DNA of 14,965 nt, from positions 1-14,965 of the forward strand of contig JAHWIA010000007.1 of NCBI GenBank assembly GCA_019322855.1, written 5' to 3'. The notes beneath the pieces are model-generated. The model was not told the origin of the DNA, searched no databases, and was given only the letters and a program-made list of their open reading frames with translations. The position numbers were made by a program, and so were the translations under genes. The DNA comes from Candidatus Woesearchaeota archaeon. Its GTDB lineage: Archaea; Nanobdellota; Nanobdellia; Woesearchaeales; WJKV01. Positions 1 to 6,663 of this stretch are shown piece by piece (the first letter of the stretch is position 1; the number at the start of each line of letters is the position of its first letter).

Positions 1-8
1 ATCATAAT

Positions 9-15
9 AAAAAAA
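9..15 (-). terminator. T-run terminator after the 16-510 gene
   Basis: Seven A residues on the + strand give seven T residues on the minus strand directly after the TGA stop. A T-rich tract without a strong hairpin is the usual archaeal intrinsic termination signal. Function is inferred. Confidence 0.45.
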
Positions 16-510
16 TCAAGCTGCTTTTTTCACAGCTTTAGGCACGTTCTTTGAATTTGCGATCAAGGTATCTGCCTGATCCTCAAAAAATGCGCACAAT
101 TCTCTTTGCTCATGCATTGCTTGCTTCAGAAGAGCTAGAATCTTTACTAACTGCACACTTTCTTTGTCCAGTTCAGATTCAGGACAGCCGACTTTTCCAA
201 GCTGTACCTCTGCATCCTCAAATTCGCCGATTGTTTCTAATTCTTCCTGCGCCATCTTGTTTTCAATGTCGAACAAACCAATGAAAGCCCTCATGAACTT
301 TTCAGCATCCTTCATGAATTTTTTGGATCTCTTATCAACGCCCTTAAGATCTGCCTGTTTTGCCTGGGCAAGATATTTTTTGATGCTCTTGTGCTCCTGT
401 TTCAGTTCTCTTACCATCACCCTGATGTCCCTTCTAGCACTGATACCTCTGAACCATTTGTGTAGAGTTTCAAAAGCAAAATAATGAGTTGCAGCTCGTG
501 CATTTACCAT
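16..510 (-). CDS. Hypothetical helical protein, 164 aa
   Basis: I do not recognise this protein. It is 164 residues, highly charged and predicted almost entirely helical. A Lys-rich stretch (about residues 35-72) is followed by a Glu/Asp-rich stretch (about 82-118) and another helix (about 119-148) containing heptad-like hydrophobic spacing. The C-terminus is Lys/Ala-rich. It has no signal peptide or membrane segment, so it is probably a cytoplasmic helical bundle or coiled coil. Two Cys residues (109 and 138) do not form a metal motif. The ATG at 510 is supported by a strong Shine-Dalgarno (GGAGGTG, eight bases upstream) and a TATA box further up, giving a leader of roughly 28 bases. The gene is divergent from the 632-2887 membrane protein. 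It could be a structural or binding protein; no function can be assigned. Confidence 0.75.
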   Translation of the reverse strand: MVNARAATHYFAFETLHKWFRGISARRDIRVMVRELKQEHKSIKKYLAQAKQADLKGVDKRSKKFMKDAEKFMRAFIGLFDIENKMAQEELETIGEFEDAEVQLGKVGCPESELDKESVQLVKILALLKQAMHEQRELCAFFEDQADTLIANSKNVPKAVKKAA

Positions 511-518
511 TTCAATAA

Positions 519-525
519 CACCTCC
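519..525 (-). promoter_or_regulatory. Shine-Dalgarno for the 16-510 gene
   Basis: GGAGGTG on the minus strand, eight bases before the ATG, matches the archaeal 16S 3' end well and fixes the start at 510. Several other genes here have no such site. Confidence 0.7.
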
Positions 526-559
526 ATGATTATGATATTAGGTTGTAATCATTCTTAAC

Positions 560-567
560 TATTTAAA
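560..567 (-). promoter_or_regulatory. TATA box for the 16-510 gene
   Basis: TTTAAATA on the minus strand. Transcription would begin about 25 bases downstream, near 538, leaving a leader that contains the Shine-Dalgarno. Confidence 0.5.
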
Positions 568-592
568 CATTTCCCTCACATAAAAAGAAAAC

Positions 593-600
593 ATATATAA
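593..600 (+). promoter_or_regulatory. TATA box for the 632-4688 unit
   Basis: ATATATAA in an A-rich context. The predicted start of transcription is near 622-625, so the leader is under about 10 bases. A weak AGGA (622-625) precedes the ATG at 632. It lies back-to-back with the minus-strand promoter of the 16-510 gene. Confidence 0.55.
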
Positions 601-631
601 ATGGCAATGGCATAACAAACAAGGATTTAGC

Positions 632-2887
632 ATGAAAAAGAGGACTTTCATAATAGTCTCATTACTTTTAATAGTTCTATTTATTTTGACCTCGTGTGCA
701 ACAGGCGAAACACCGTACAGGGGAGAGGACGGTCTGTTCGGTGCCGGAGACTCTCTTACAAGGTCTACAAGGGGCGAAGCAGGCCAGAGTCTTGAAGGGC
801 TGGAGCTTGCAGCAGGCATCCTGATGGGCTTTATCCAGTCAAAGAGCGTGAGTTTTGTTGTTCTCTTTGTCTTGTTTTGGATCATGCTTTACGGCATCTT
901 CTGCACTGCGCTTACAAGAGCTATGAGAGTCGAAAGGGCCACTAGGATGCACAGGTTGATTGCATTCAGTCTTGGTGGCGTAATCATGTTCAGTGTTTTC
1001 TTTGTCGTCAAGAATCCATTCGAAAGGATGGTCCAGATCGCAGGAAGCATGAACATGCTGTTTGCATTCTTCATCAGCGCATTAGTATTCATTTCAATGA
1101 GATACTTCTGGAACAGGGGCGAGAACGAACCTGCACGAGGTAATTTCAGCAGTCTTTTGGCAGCGTTCATCGCATTCATGATGTTCAGCAGCCTTGCAAG
1201 AGGCATCACAGGCATTGGAGGTTTAGCACAAGCAATGCAGGTCATTGTTTTCATACTTATTATTTTGACATTAGTAGGCGGAGGTCTTAGCCACTTCGGT
1301 GAAAGAATTTCTCCGGGAAGCAGATTGGGAGGTCCTACTCCTGACAGGACTTGGTTGGGAGATCCAAGGACACCAGCAGAAGGAGCGCCAGGAGCTCCTG
1401 GAGGCATTTCTCCTTTGCACCAGCAAGAACTGGATGAATTCGACCGAGAGATAAATCAATTAGAAGGGAATGTCAATCAAGTGATACGGGACATTCAAGC
1501 AGGAGCAGCTGGAATACGGCAGTTAATGGAATTACAAGATGGCAAAGAACAACTTGTCAATAGAATACATCATCTATATCAGGGAAGAGTTGGTGCAGCA
1601 GTACGTTCACAGAGATTGATGAGGGGTGCAAGAAGAAGATTGTGGAATCCTTTCACTTGGGGTGCGGGAAGAGAAAGGCACTGGTACAATCCAACTACAT
1701 GGGGTGCTGCAAGAGGTTTGCCAGACATTGTTAATGCACAATTGCAATTACTACAAGAGATTGAAACTCACATCACTGGTCTTGACATGGAAAGACTGCA
1801 TAGATTCTTTGGCCTGCCGCACGTCGCCCAATACGAAGCACATCTTATTCCAAGAGTCCAGCATTTATTAGGGCAAACCTTCCATGGCATGACACTTCCA
1901 CAGATAATCACAACACTCAGGGATTTATTAGAGAGAGAAAATGAATTGTTGAATACCCAAGCAGAATGGACACTTCCTGCGGATTATTTAGACAGGGTCC
2001 AGTACCAATATCAGACAGCATTGATAGCATCAATAGAACACGACTTTGGAAACGGATTGAGACAAGTTTTCGCAGAATTCTTGAAGTTCGTCACGCTCGC
2101 ACAATATCTAGAAGACGATATAATCGCGCCTTTAAATGAAGGTTTTGCACAATTGAGGCTTGCTCCTCCTCAACTTACAAACTCAATTAACCTTCACAAT
2201 ACAGCACAAGTTAATTTCCAGACATTACAACAGCAAGCTAACCAGCCGCCAATAGTCGATATCAATGACATGCGTCCAGAAATCCTTCCTGAGATGGACG
2301 CAGAATTGGACCCTGCACGTTTTCCTAGAGTCACTATAGATGGCACTGATAGAATAGAAGGACAATACGTCCAAGCCATAATAGATGAATTGGAATATTT
2401 CATACATACTGCAGGCGGAACAACGCATCCACCGCCAGTACCGCCGCCTGTGCCACCACCAGTACCGCCACCCCCTTTACCTGTGAATCCAGGAGACGTG
2501 CAAGTATTGATCACAAACGCAGAAAGTCACATTAATCCTCCAGCAGGATGGGGCGCGCCAGACTATACAACAGGCGCACAAATTTGTCTGGAGGCAATAA
2601 GGCGATGTGATACAGCTCTTGGCACAGCAGGCATAACTCCTCCACAAACAGCACAATTCAATGCACTAAGAACACAAGCAGTTACATTGTTCAACACTGC
2701 TGTTGATGAAGAAATAAACAGAATAAATGGAGAACCTAATAATGCTACTGCTGAACCTTGGTTTAGGGAATTAGAAAATAGGTGGAATGATGCTATAGTA
2801 ATAGAGACCGCAGCTGGCGCGCAGCCAGTTATTGATCATGCTACTCTTGATGCCCCGTACGCAGCTTTAGGTGTCAGATTCCCTTAA
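632..2887 (+). CDS. Large lipoprotein-like five-helix membrane protein with cytoplasmic tail, 751 aa
   Basis: Function unrecognised. Residues 1-21 form a signal sequence ending in the lipobox L19-T-S-C22, so Cys22 may be lipid-modified outside the cell. Hydrophobic segments follow at about 73-92, 108-126, 141-157, 173-188 and 202-218. The loop between helices 1 and 2 (95-108) is rich in Arg, as is the region after helix 5, so by the positive-inside rule residues 220-751 are cytoplasmic. That tail has a Gly/Pro-rich linker (about 228-262), helical and coiled-coil-like segments (263-540) including an Arg-rich stretch (326-336) and a duplicated Trp motif (338-358), a polyproline linker (600-616), and a helical C-terminal domain (621-751) resembling a TPR-like bundle. 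Its stop is one base from the ATG of the phosphoesterase gene, so the two are probably co-transcribed and translationally coupled. It may be a membrane scaffold or sensor. Confidence 0.85.
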   Translation: MKKRTFIIVSLLLIVLFILTSCATGETPYRGEDGLFGAGDSLTRSTRGEAGQSLEGLELAAGILMGFIQSKSVSFVVLFVLFWIMLYGIFCTALTRAMRVERATRMHRLIAFSLGGVIMFSVFFVVKNPFERMVQIAGSMNMLFAFFISALVFISMRYFWNRGENEPARGNFSSLLAAFIAFMMFSSLARGITGIGGLAQAMQVIVFILIILTLVGGGLSHFGERISPGSRLGGPTPDRTWLGDPRTPAEGAPGAPGGISPLHQQELDEFDREINQLEGNVNQVIRDIQAGAAGIRQLMELQDGKEQLVNRIHHLYQGRVGAAVRSQRLMRGARRRLWNPFTWGAGRERHWYNPTTWGAARGLPDIVNAQLQLLQEIETHITGLDMERLHRFFGLPHVAQYEAHLIPRVQHLLGQTFHGMTLPQIITTLRDLLERENELLNTQAEWTLPADYLDRVQYQYQTALIASIEHDFGNGLRQVFAEFLKFVTLAQYLEDDIIAPLNEGFAQLRLAPPQLTNSINLHNTAQVNFQTLQQQANQPPIVDINDMRPEILPEMDAELDPARFPRVTIDGTDRIEGQYVQAIIDELEYFIHTAGGTTHPPPVPPPVPPPVPPPPLPVNPGDVQVLITNAESHINPPAGWGAPDYTTGAQICLEAIRRCDTALGTAGITPPQTAQFNALRTQAVTLFNTAVDEEINRINGEPNNATAEPWFRELENRWNDAIVIETAAGAQPVIDHATLDAPYAALGVRFP
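1643..1705 (+). repeat. Duplicated Trp motif in the 751-aa protein (WNPFTWG / YNPTTWG)
   Basis: Within the 632-2887 gene, residues 338-344 and 352-358 are two copies of an aromatic-N-P-x-T-W-G motif spaced 14 residues apart. Each is followed by Ala, then Gly or Ala, then Arg. It could be a peptide or membrane-surface contact. Visible directly; its role is unknown. Confidence 0.6.
2429..2476 (+). repeat. 12-base in-frame repeat encoding PPPV units
   Basis: Three PPPV units plus a terminal PPPP (residues 600-615 of the 751-aa protein). The codons vary at the third position (cca, ccg, cct, ccc), which argues for selection on the protein and against recent DNA slippage. It is probably a stiff linker between the helical tail and the C-terminal domain. 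Confidence 0.8.
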
Positions 2888-2888
2888 A

Positions 2889-4688
2889 ATGGTTGATGAA
2901 GTCTCACTTATTAAGAAGATAAAGAAAGTTGCAGAAGCTCTAAAAACAGCTAAAGATCCTGCCACGCGAAACAGAACAATACAGATTCTGAAACAAAGTT
3001 TTGATAGTATAAAAGACCAATTAAGTCCAAGGACAAAAGAAATTCTGACTAAAAGCATAGAGAGTTTGATAGGCGAACCACTCACACCAGGTCCGCAGCC
3101 AGAACCAGAAGAACCTATTCCTTGGGACGAAGTTATGAAAATATTTTTGGATATACAAGCAGATTCAGATAAAATAGAAAAAGCAAGGAAACAATGTGTC
3201 GATGTGTTTGGTGCAGGAAAAGGAACTACTATGTATAATATGTTTCTTGTATGGCTGTTCTATACGCCAGGAGTTCGCAGTCCTCTGGATCTTAGCAAAG
3301 CTCTGACTTTATTGGAGAATATAACAAACATTCTTGATGAAGTTATATTCAAGATAAATAATCGCGAGCCTAATTACGACGCAAGAGATGTTGTCCGCCC
3401 ATTGAATTACATTTTTTTCAAGTTAATCGCACTCAAAGATAAAGTCGCTTCAAGATATGTTCTTGATTTTTATAACCAAAGATCTCCTGCAGATGGGTTT
3501 TTTGGAGATGATTATTCTTCAGACATTATCAACATAATAAGAAAAGATTCATTGCAAGAAGAAGATGTAATAGACATTTATAGAATTTACAATAAAGGCA
3601 TTATTTATTTGCAAAGAACTTGTTTATTCCCGGGCCTGCCTGATGATCCTGCTGTACTAGAAGAAGCTATCAATCGTATGAAAACCCTCATCAAAGAAGC
3701 CATAGAAAAAAAGATCAGTTCTTTGGCTCCAAACGCGAACGAAGAAGAAGTTAAGAAACAGCTTTACATGCTCGGCAAGATAGCAGACAAACTCAACATA
3801 AAACTTGACGGCAGGATAAAGATGATAGTTGATACTGCTAAAAAAGATTTCCAGGGCCCTAACAAAGGCACAATCAAGTATGCCATAATGAGCGATGTTC
3901 ATTCAAACCTGCAGGCTCTGAGTGCGGTTTATGCAGATATATTATCGCAGAATGTTGACAGGATCGTATTCTTGGGAGATTTGGTTGGTTATGGCGGCAA
4001 TCCTAATGAATGCGTGGATAAAATAACAGGAGAGATCAAACCTTTTGTAGCAATCATGGGAAACCACGATGATGCAGCCGTAACAAACAAACCCTATGGC
4101 TTCAATCCAATAGCTGCAACTGCTGTAAGATGGACTCATGAAACTCTAAATGCCAGAGCTAAAACATATCTTTCATCTCTTCTAACTCAAGCAGAAGAAG
4201 GAAACTTGGTCTTTACGCACGGTTGTCCAGGAAGTAGAGACGATAACATAGGAAGATACATCAGTACTGATTCAACACTGGGCGACTTTCCGACAGAAGC
4301 AACAGATAACTTGCAACCAAAGCAAATTGCATTCATCGGACACACTCACCACCCAATGGTCTTTATCCAAACTGTTTCAGGCAATAATATAATACAAGAA
4401 GACGATCAATTAAGCGGTGTTGTTGAATTCACCCACGATAAACTAGACAAGGCAATAATTAATGTTGGTTCTGTTGGCCAACCTAGGGATCACAATCCCA
4501 ATGCTTGTTATGTTATCTTAACTATAAAAGACAACAAGTATAAAATAGAATTCAAAAGAGTTCCATACAATATCAAAGCTGCACAAAAAGCAATAATAAC
4601 ATATTGGAAAGACTACTGTACTAATAATAATTTAACAAAACTAGTAAACGATCTCAGGCTTGCAACAAGATTGGCAAGTGGCAGTTAA
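2889..4688 (+). CDS. Calcineurin-like metallophosphoesterase fused to a helical N-terminal domain, 599 aa
   Basis: Residues about 327-560 are a metallophosphoesterase of the COG0639/YfcE-like type. All metal-binding motifs are present: SDVH (D336, H338), LGD (D364), GNHD (N392, H393), FTHG (H444), GHTHH (H485, H487) and the family signature NVGSVGQPRD (525-534). It should hydrolyse phosphomono- or diesters with two metal ions; the substrate is unknown. Residues 1-62 are helical and charged, 63-78 form a Pro/Glu linker, and 79-310 are a helical domain I do not recognise, so the protein is far longer than the roughly 230-residue family norm. It has no signal or membrane helix and is probably cytoplasmic. 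I chose ATG 2889, one base after the upstream stop; an in-frame GTG at 2871 would add six residues and overlap that gene. Its partner is probably the upstream membrane protein. Confidence 0.88.
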   Translation: MVDEVSLIKKIKKVAEALKTAKDPATRNRTIQILKQSFDSIKDQLSPRTKEILTKSIESLIGEPLTPGPQPEPEEPIPWDEVMKIFLDIQADSDKIEKARKQCVDVFGAGKGTTMYNMFLVWLFYTPGVRSPLDLSKALTLLENITNILDEVIFKINNREPNYDARDVVRPLNYIFFKLIALKDKVASRYVLDFYNQRSPADGFFGDDYSSDIINIIRKDSLQEEDVIDIYRIYNKGIIYLQRTCLFPGLPDDPAVLEEAINRMKTLIKEAIEKKISSLAPNANEEEVKKQLYMLGKIADKLNIKLDGRIKMIVDTAKKDFQGPNKGTIKYAIMSDVHSNLQALSAVYADILSQNVDRIVFLGDLVGYGGNPNECVDKITGEIKPFVAIMGNHDDAAVTNKPYGFNPIAATAVRWTHETLNARAKTYLSSLLTQAEEGNLVFTHGCPGSRDDNIGRYISTDSTLGDFPTEATDNLQPKQIAFIGHTHHPMVFIQTVSGNNIIQEDDQLSGVVEFTHDKLDKAIINVGSVGQPRDHNPNACYVILTIKDNKYKIEFKRVPYNIKAAQKAIITYWKDYCTNNNLTKLVNDLRLATRLASGS

Positions 4689-4690
4689 TT

Positions 4691-5887
4691 CTATTTCCCG
4701 CTCATTATCTCGACAATGTCTCGATGTTTCAATTGATGATCCTTGCCAACAGGCAGTTTCTTTTTCACATCTATTGCCTTGATGAAGTTCTTGCCAAAGT
4801 CAGTATGCAACCTGAATGCGAAATCTAAAGCAGTCGTGCCAGGAGGCATCAAGAAGCAGTCAGGCAATACGTTACCATCACTATCCTCAAGCTTGCCGAC
4901 TCCGCCAGGAAATATCGCAATGTATTTCAATAGATCAAACACAGCCTTGTCCAGGACTTCCTGCACTCCAGTACTACCAAATTTATCTAGAACATTTTTC
5001 TGGATGAATTCCAGGGCTTTCTTCTGTTTATCACTCAATTTATCAGAAATAATCTCAAACTTGTCAGTGCCAGGAACATAATTGATCATCTCGTGTTTTG
5101 CAGCTTCTCTCAATGCAAGTTCTGATTCTGCACTGCACGCGATCAGCATGTGATCTGGGAAATCATTAACCAGTTTGGAAAACTTTTCAGCAGCACCAGG
5201 AACATCAATCTTATTGCACGCAATAATCATAGGTTTTGTCTTTCTTCGAAGAAAAGTTGACAGGTTCATCAGATCATCAGCATTCCATTTTTGCGGCTCT
5301 TCCCTGTTCAAGCCCAAATCCTTGATACCTTCAAGCAACATCTTCTCTGTCGCACCAAGACCGCTCAATTGCTTTGCCAATGCTTTGTGGATCTCTGTCT
5401 TTTCCTGTTTGACTTGCCGTGCAAAACGGTCCCACCCTTTTGTCAGGATCTGGTTGTACCACATGTCAAGTTCAACTTCTAAAAACTTGATGTCATTCGC
5501 AGGATCATAAGACAATACATCAACAGGCTCCCCTCTCTCGTTCACGCTTCCGCTCACATCTATCACGTGCACAAGAACGTGCGCCTGCCTAAGATCGTCC
5601 AGAAACTTGTTCCCCATTCCTTTTCCAGTATGCGCGCCAGGCACAAGACCTGCAACATCCAGCATGTCGATAGGAACAAATCGTTTTCCATCAATAGAAT
5701 AACCAAAACGCGGATTGCATTTCTTATTATAATCCTTGCACACGCATTCTACTTTCACATAACCTGTTCCGTGATTAGGTTTTATCGTAGTAAAAGGATA
5801 ATTAGCAATGTCTACTTCTGCCAAGGTCGCAGCCTTGAAGAAAGTGCTTTTTCCGCAGCTAGGTTTACCCACAATACCCACTAACAT
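4691..5887 (-). CDS. Obg/YchF-family GTPase, Ygr210-like, with TGS domain
   Basis: A P-loop GTPase of the Obg/YchF group, closest in layout to the archaeal-eukaryotic Ygr210 branch (archaeal members are often annotated YchF). Visible motifs are G1 GKPSCGKST (7-15), the NYPFTT switch (29-34), G3 DVAGL (77-81), G4 NKID (225-228) and G5-like CSAES (251-255). Canonical NKxD predicts GTP specificity, unlike bacterial YchF, which prefers ATP. The Cys pair near 48-57 and the segment 60-76 fit the Ygr210 type. A C-terminal TGS domain (about 338-398) is present, and the length of 398 is normal. Family members are cytosolic and thought to act at ribosomes; the exact role is not settled. A TATA box 29 bases upstream predicts a leaderless mRNA. 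It converges with the phosphoesterase gene, with two bases between their stops. Confidence 0.93.
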   Translation of the reverse strand: MLVGIVGKPSCGKSTFFKAATLAEVDIANYPFTTIKPNHGTGYVKVECVCKDYNKKCNPRFGYSIDGKRFVPIDMLDVAGLVPGAHTGKGMGNKFLDDLRQAHVLVHVIDVSGSVNERGEPVDVLSYDPANDIKFLEVELDMWYNQILTKGWDRFARQVKQEKTEIHKALAKQLSGLGATEKMLLEGIKDLGLNREEPQKWNADDLMNLSTFLRRKTKPMIIACNKIDVPGAAEKFSKLVNDFPDHMLIACSAESELALREAAKHEMINYVPGTDKFEIISDKLSDKQKKALEFIQKNVLDKFGSTGVQEVLDKAVFDLLKYIAIFPGGVGKLEDSDGNVLPDCFLMPPGTTALDFAFRLHTDFGKNFIKAIDVKKKLPVGKDHQLKHRDIVEIMSGK

Positions 5888-5911
5888 TTTCCAGTGCTAA
5901 AAATGAAGTCG

Positions 5912-5920
5912 TTATATAAA
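5912..5920 (-). promoter_or_regulatory. TATA box for the Ygr210-like GTPase gene
   Basis: TTTATATAA on the minus strand, centred 29 bases from the ATG. Transcription would start almost at the start codon (leaderless). Confidence 0.6.
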
Positions 5921-5937
5921 ACTTTCTAATCACAACA

Positions 5938-5945
5938 TTTAAATA
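5938..5945 (+). promoter_or_regulatory. TATA box for the 5969-6523 gene
   Basis: TTTAAATA centred 28 bases upstream of ATG 5969, predicting a leaderless transcript. It is divergent from the GTPase promoter, with only about 17 bases between the two TATA boxes. Confidence 0.6.
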
Positions 5946-5968
5946 GCACAGACACACTATTCTCAAAT

Positions 5969-6523
5969 ATGCCAGAACACGCAATGCCAAAGATAGCAGA
6001 CACTTACAAAGGAGATTTCAGTCTGCAGGAACTGTATGAATTGATAAGAAACTATCTTCTGGATGAAGGTTTTGTGGCTTTTGACAATCCTCAGTATGGT
6101 GCAGATCTTTGGGAAACTAGATACCTGGAAAAAGGCGCCCCTACAAATTACATAATCGAATGGAGACTGCAGAACGTAATAAGTGACTATTACAGATATG
6201 TCTTGAATATTGATTTCCAGGGAATCGCGATCAAGCCGAAAGAAGTCATGTGGGAAGGAAGGAAAGTCAAGATACATTCAGGCGAGATCACTGTAAAACT
6301 GAGCGGCAAGGTAGAGACAGATTATAATGAAGAATGGCAGAAAAGCTGGCTCTTGAAACACTTTGCAAAAAGATACGACGAAAGGATTATGAAGTCTGAA
6401 CTGAAACAGCAGAAGGATACCTTGTTCGCAATAATGGGCGAGCTGCATGGACTGATAAGGCAGTACTTTGGCCAGAGAGGCGCAGAAGGCGTGGCAATGA
6501 TAGAGCCGTCCAGGCGCGCATAA
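5969..6523 (+). CDS. Hypothetical protein, 184 aa
   Basis: I do not recognise this family. The protein is soluble, with no signal or membrane helix. The first half is aromatic-rich and mixed alpha/beta: a helix with LYELIRNYLLDEGF (residues 19-32), a DLWETRYLEKG segment (46-56), and an IEWRLQNVISDYYRYV segment (63-78) leading into strands (79-110). The second half is largely helical (about 119-172) with many Lys and Arg. The pattern (helix, then alternating strands, then a long helical tail) is well formed, and codon use resembles its neighbours, so it is a real gene. I chose ATG 5969 because the TATA box is 28 bases upstream; M6 is an alternative. It is divergent from the GTPase gene and upstream of tRNA-Thr, which has its own promoter. 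Confidence 0.82.
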   Translation: MPEHAMPKIADTYKGDFSLQELYELIRNYLLDEGFVAFDNPQYGADLWETRYLEKGAPTNYIIEWRLQNVISDYYRYVLNIDFQGIAIKPKEVMWEGRKVKIHSGEITVKLSGKVETDYNEEWQKSWLLKHFAKRYDERIMKSELKQQKDTLFAIMGELHGLIRQYFGQRGAEGVAMIEPSRRA

Positions 6524-6533
6524 TACAAAAACC

Positions 6534-6541
6534 TTATAAAT
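6534..6541 (+). promoter_or_regulatory. TATA box for tRNA-Thr and probably adk
   Basis: TTATAAAT about 30 bases upstream of the mature tRNA 5' end. No second TATA box is seen between the tRNA and adk. Confidence 0.6.
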
Positions 6542-6567
6542 AGTTCTAAAATTTCAATGTATGTTAT

Positions 6568-6640
6568 GCCTCCGTAGCATAGCGGCTAATGCACCTGACT
6601 TGTAATCAGGAGATCGTGGGTTCAAATCCCACCGGAGGCT
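6568..6640 (+). tRNA. tRNA-Thr(UGU)
   Basis: A complete cloverleaf: acceptor GCCTCCG/CGGAGGC, D stem GCAT/ATGC, anticodon stem CCTGA/TCAGG with loop CTTGTAA, and T stem GTGGG/CCCAC with loop TTCAAAT. The anticodon TGT (6601-6603) reads ACA-type Thr codons. The discriminator base is T and CCA is not encoded, as usual in archaea. No intron is present. Position 13 is a U (6580), the position modified by TruD. Confidence 0.97.
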
Positions 6641-6642
6641 TG

Positions 6643-6647
6643 TTTTT
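6643..6647 (+). terminator. T5 run between tRNA-Thr and adk
   Basis: Five T residues begin two bases after the tRNA. The run could end tRNA transcripts partially while letting some polymerase continue into adk. It is a weak signal and could also be part of the leader only. Confidence 0.3.
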
Positions 6648-6651
6648 GGAT

Positions 6652-6658
6652 GGGGTGA
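6652..6658 (+). promoter_or_regulatory. Ribosome binding site for adk
   Basis: GGGGTGA, with core GGTGA, five bases before ATG 6664. It supports that start over the upstream in-frame codons, which would run into the tRNA gene. Confidence 0.5.
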
Positions 6659-6663
6659 ATGTT

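Noticed and set aside
889..1407. Open reading frame of 172 codons antisense to the membrane protein gene
   Set aside because: It is a shadow of the real gene: the sense frame has a signal peptide and membrane helices, while this frame has no promoter and no recognisable domain.
2194..2514. Gly/Thr-rich antisense frame over the polyproline repeat
   Set aside because: The GGGTGGG-like repeat is just the complement of the PPPV codons.
2871..2888. A GTG start for the phosphoesterase at 2871
   Set aside because: Possible, but it overlaps the upstream gene by 17 bases and ATG 2889 is one base past the stop; kept only as an alternative.
2876..2890. Programmed +1 frameshift joining the 751-aa protein and the phosphoesterase
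   Set aside because: CCT-TAA could slip weakly, but no stimulatory element is evident and a normal ATG follows at once; reinitiation is simpler.
6568..6640. tRNA-Thr as an integration (att) site
   Set aside because: No integrase and no repeat of the tRNA 3' end was seen elsewhere in the window.
6589..6663. A longer adk reading frame starting at 6589
   Set aside because: It runs through the 3' half of tRNA-Thr; a ribosome binding site and the family N-terminus MNIILIGPQG place the start at 6664.
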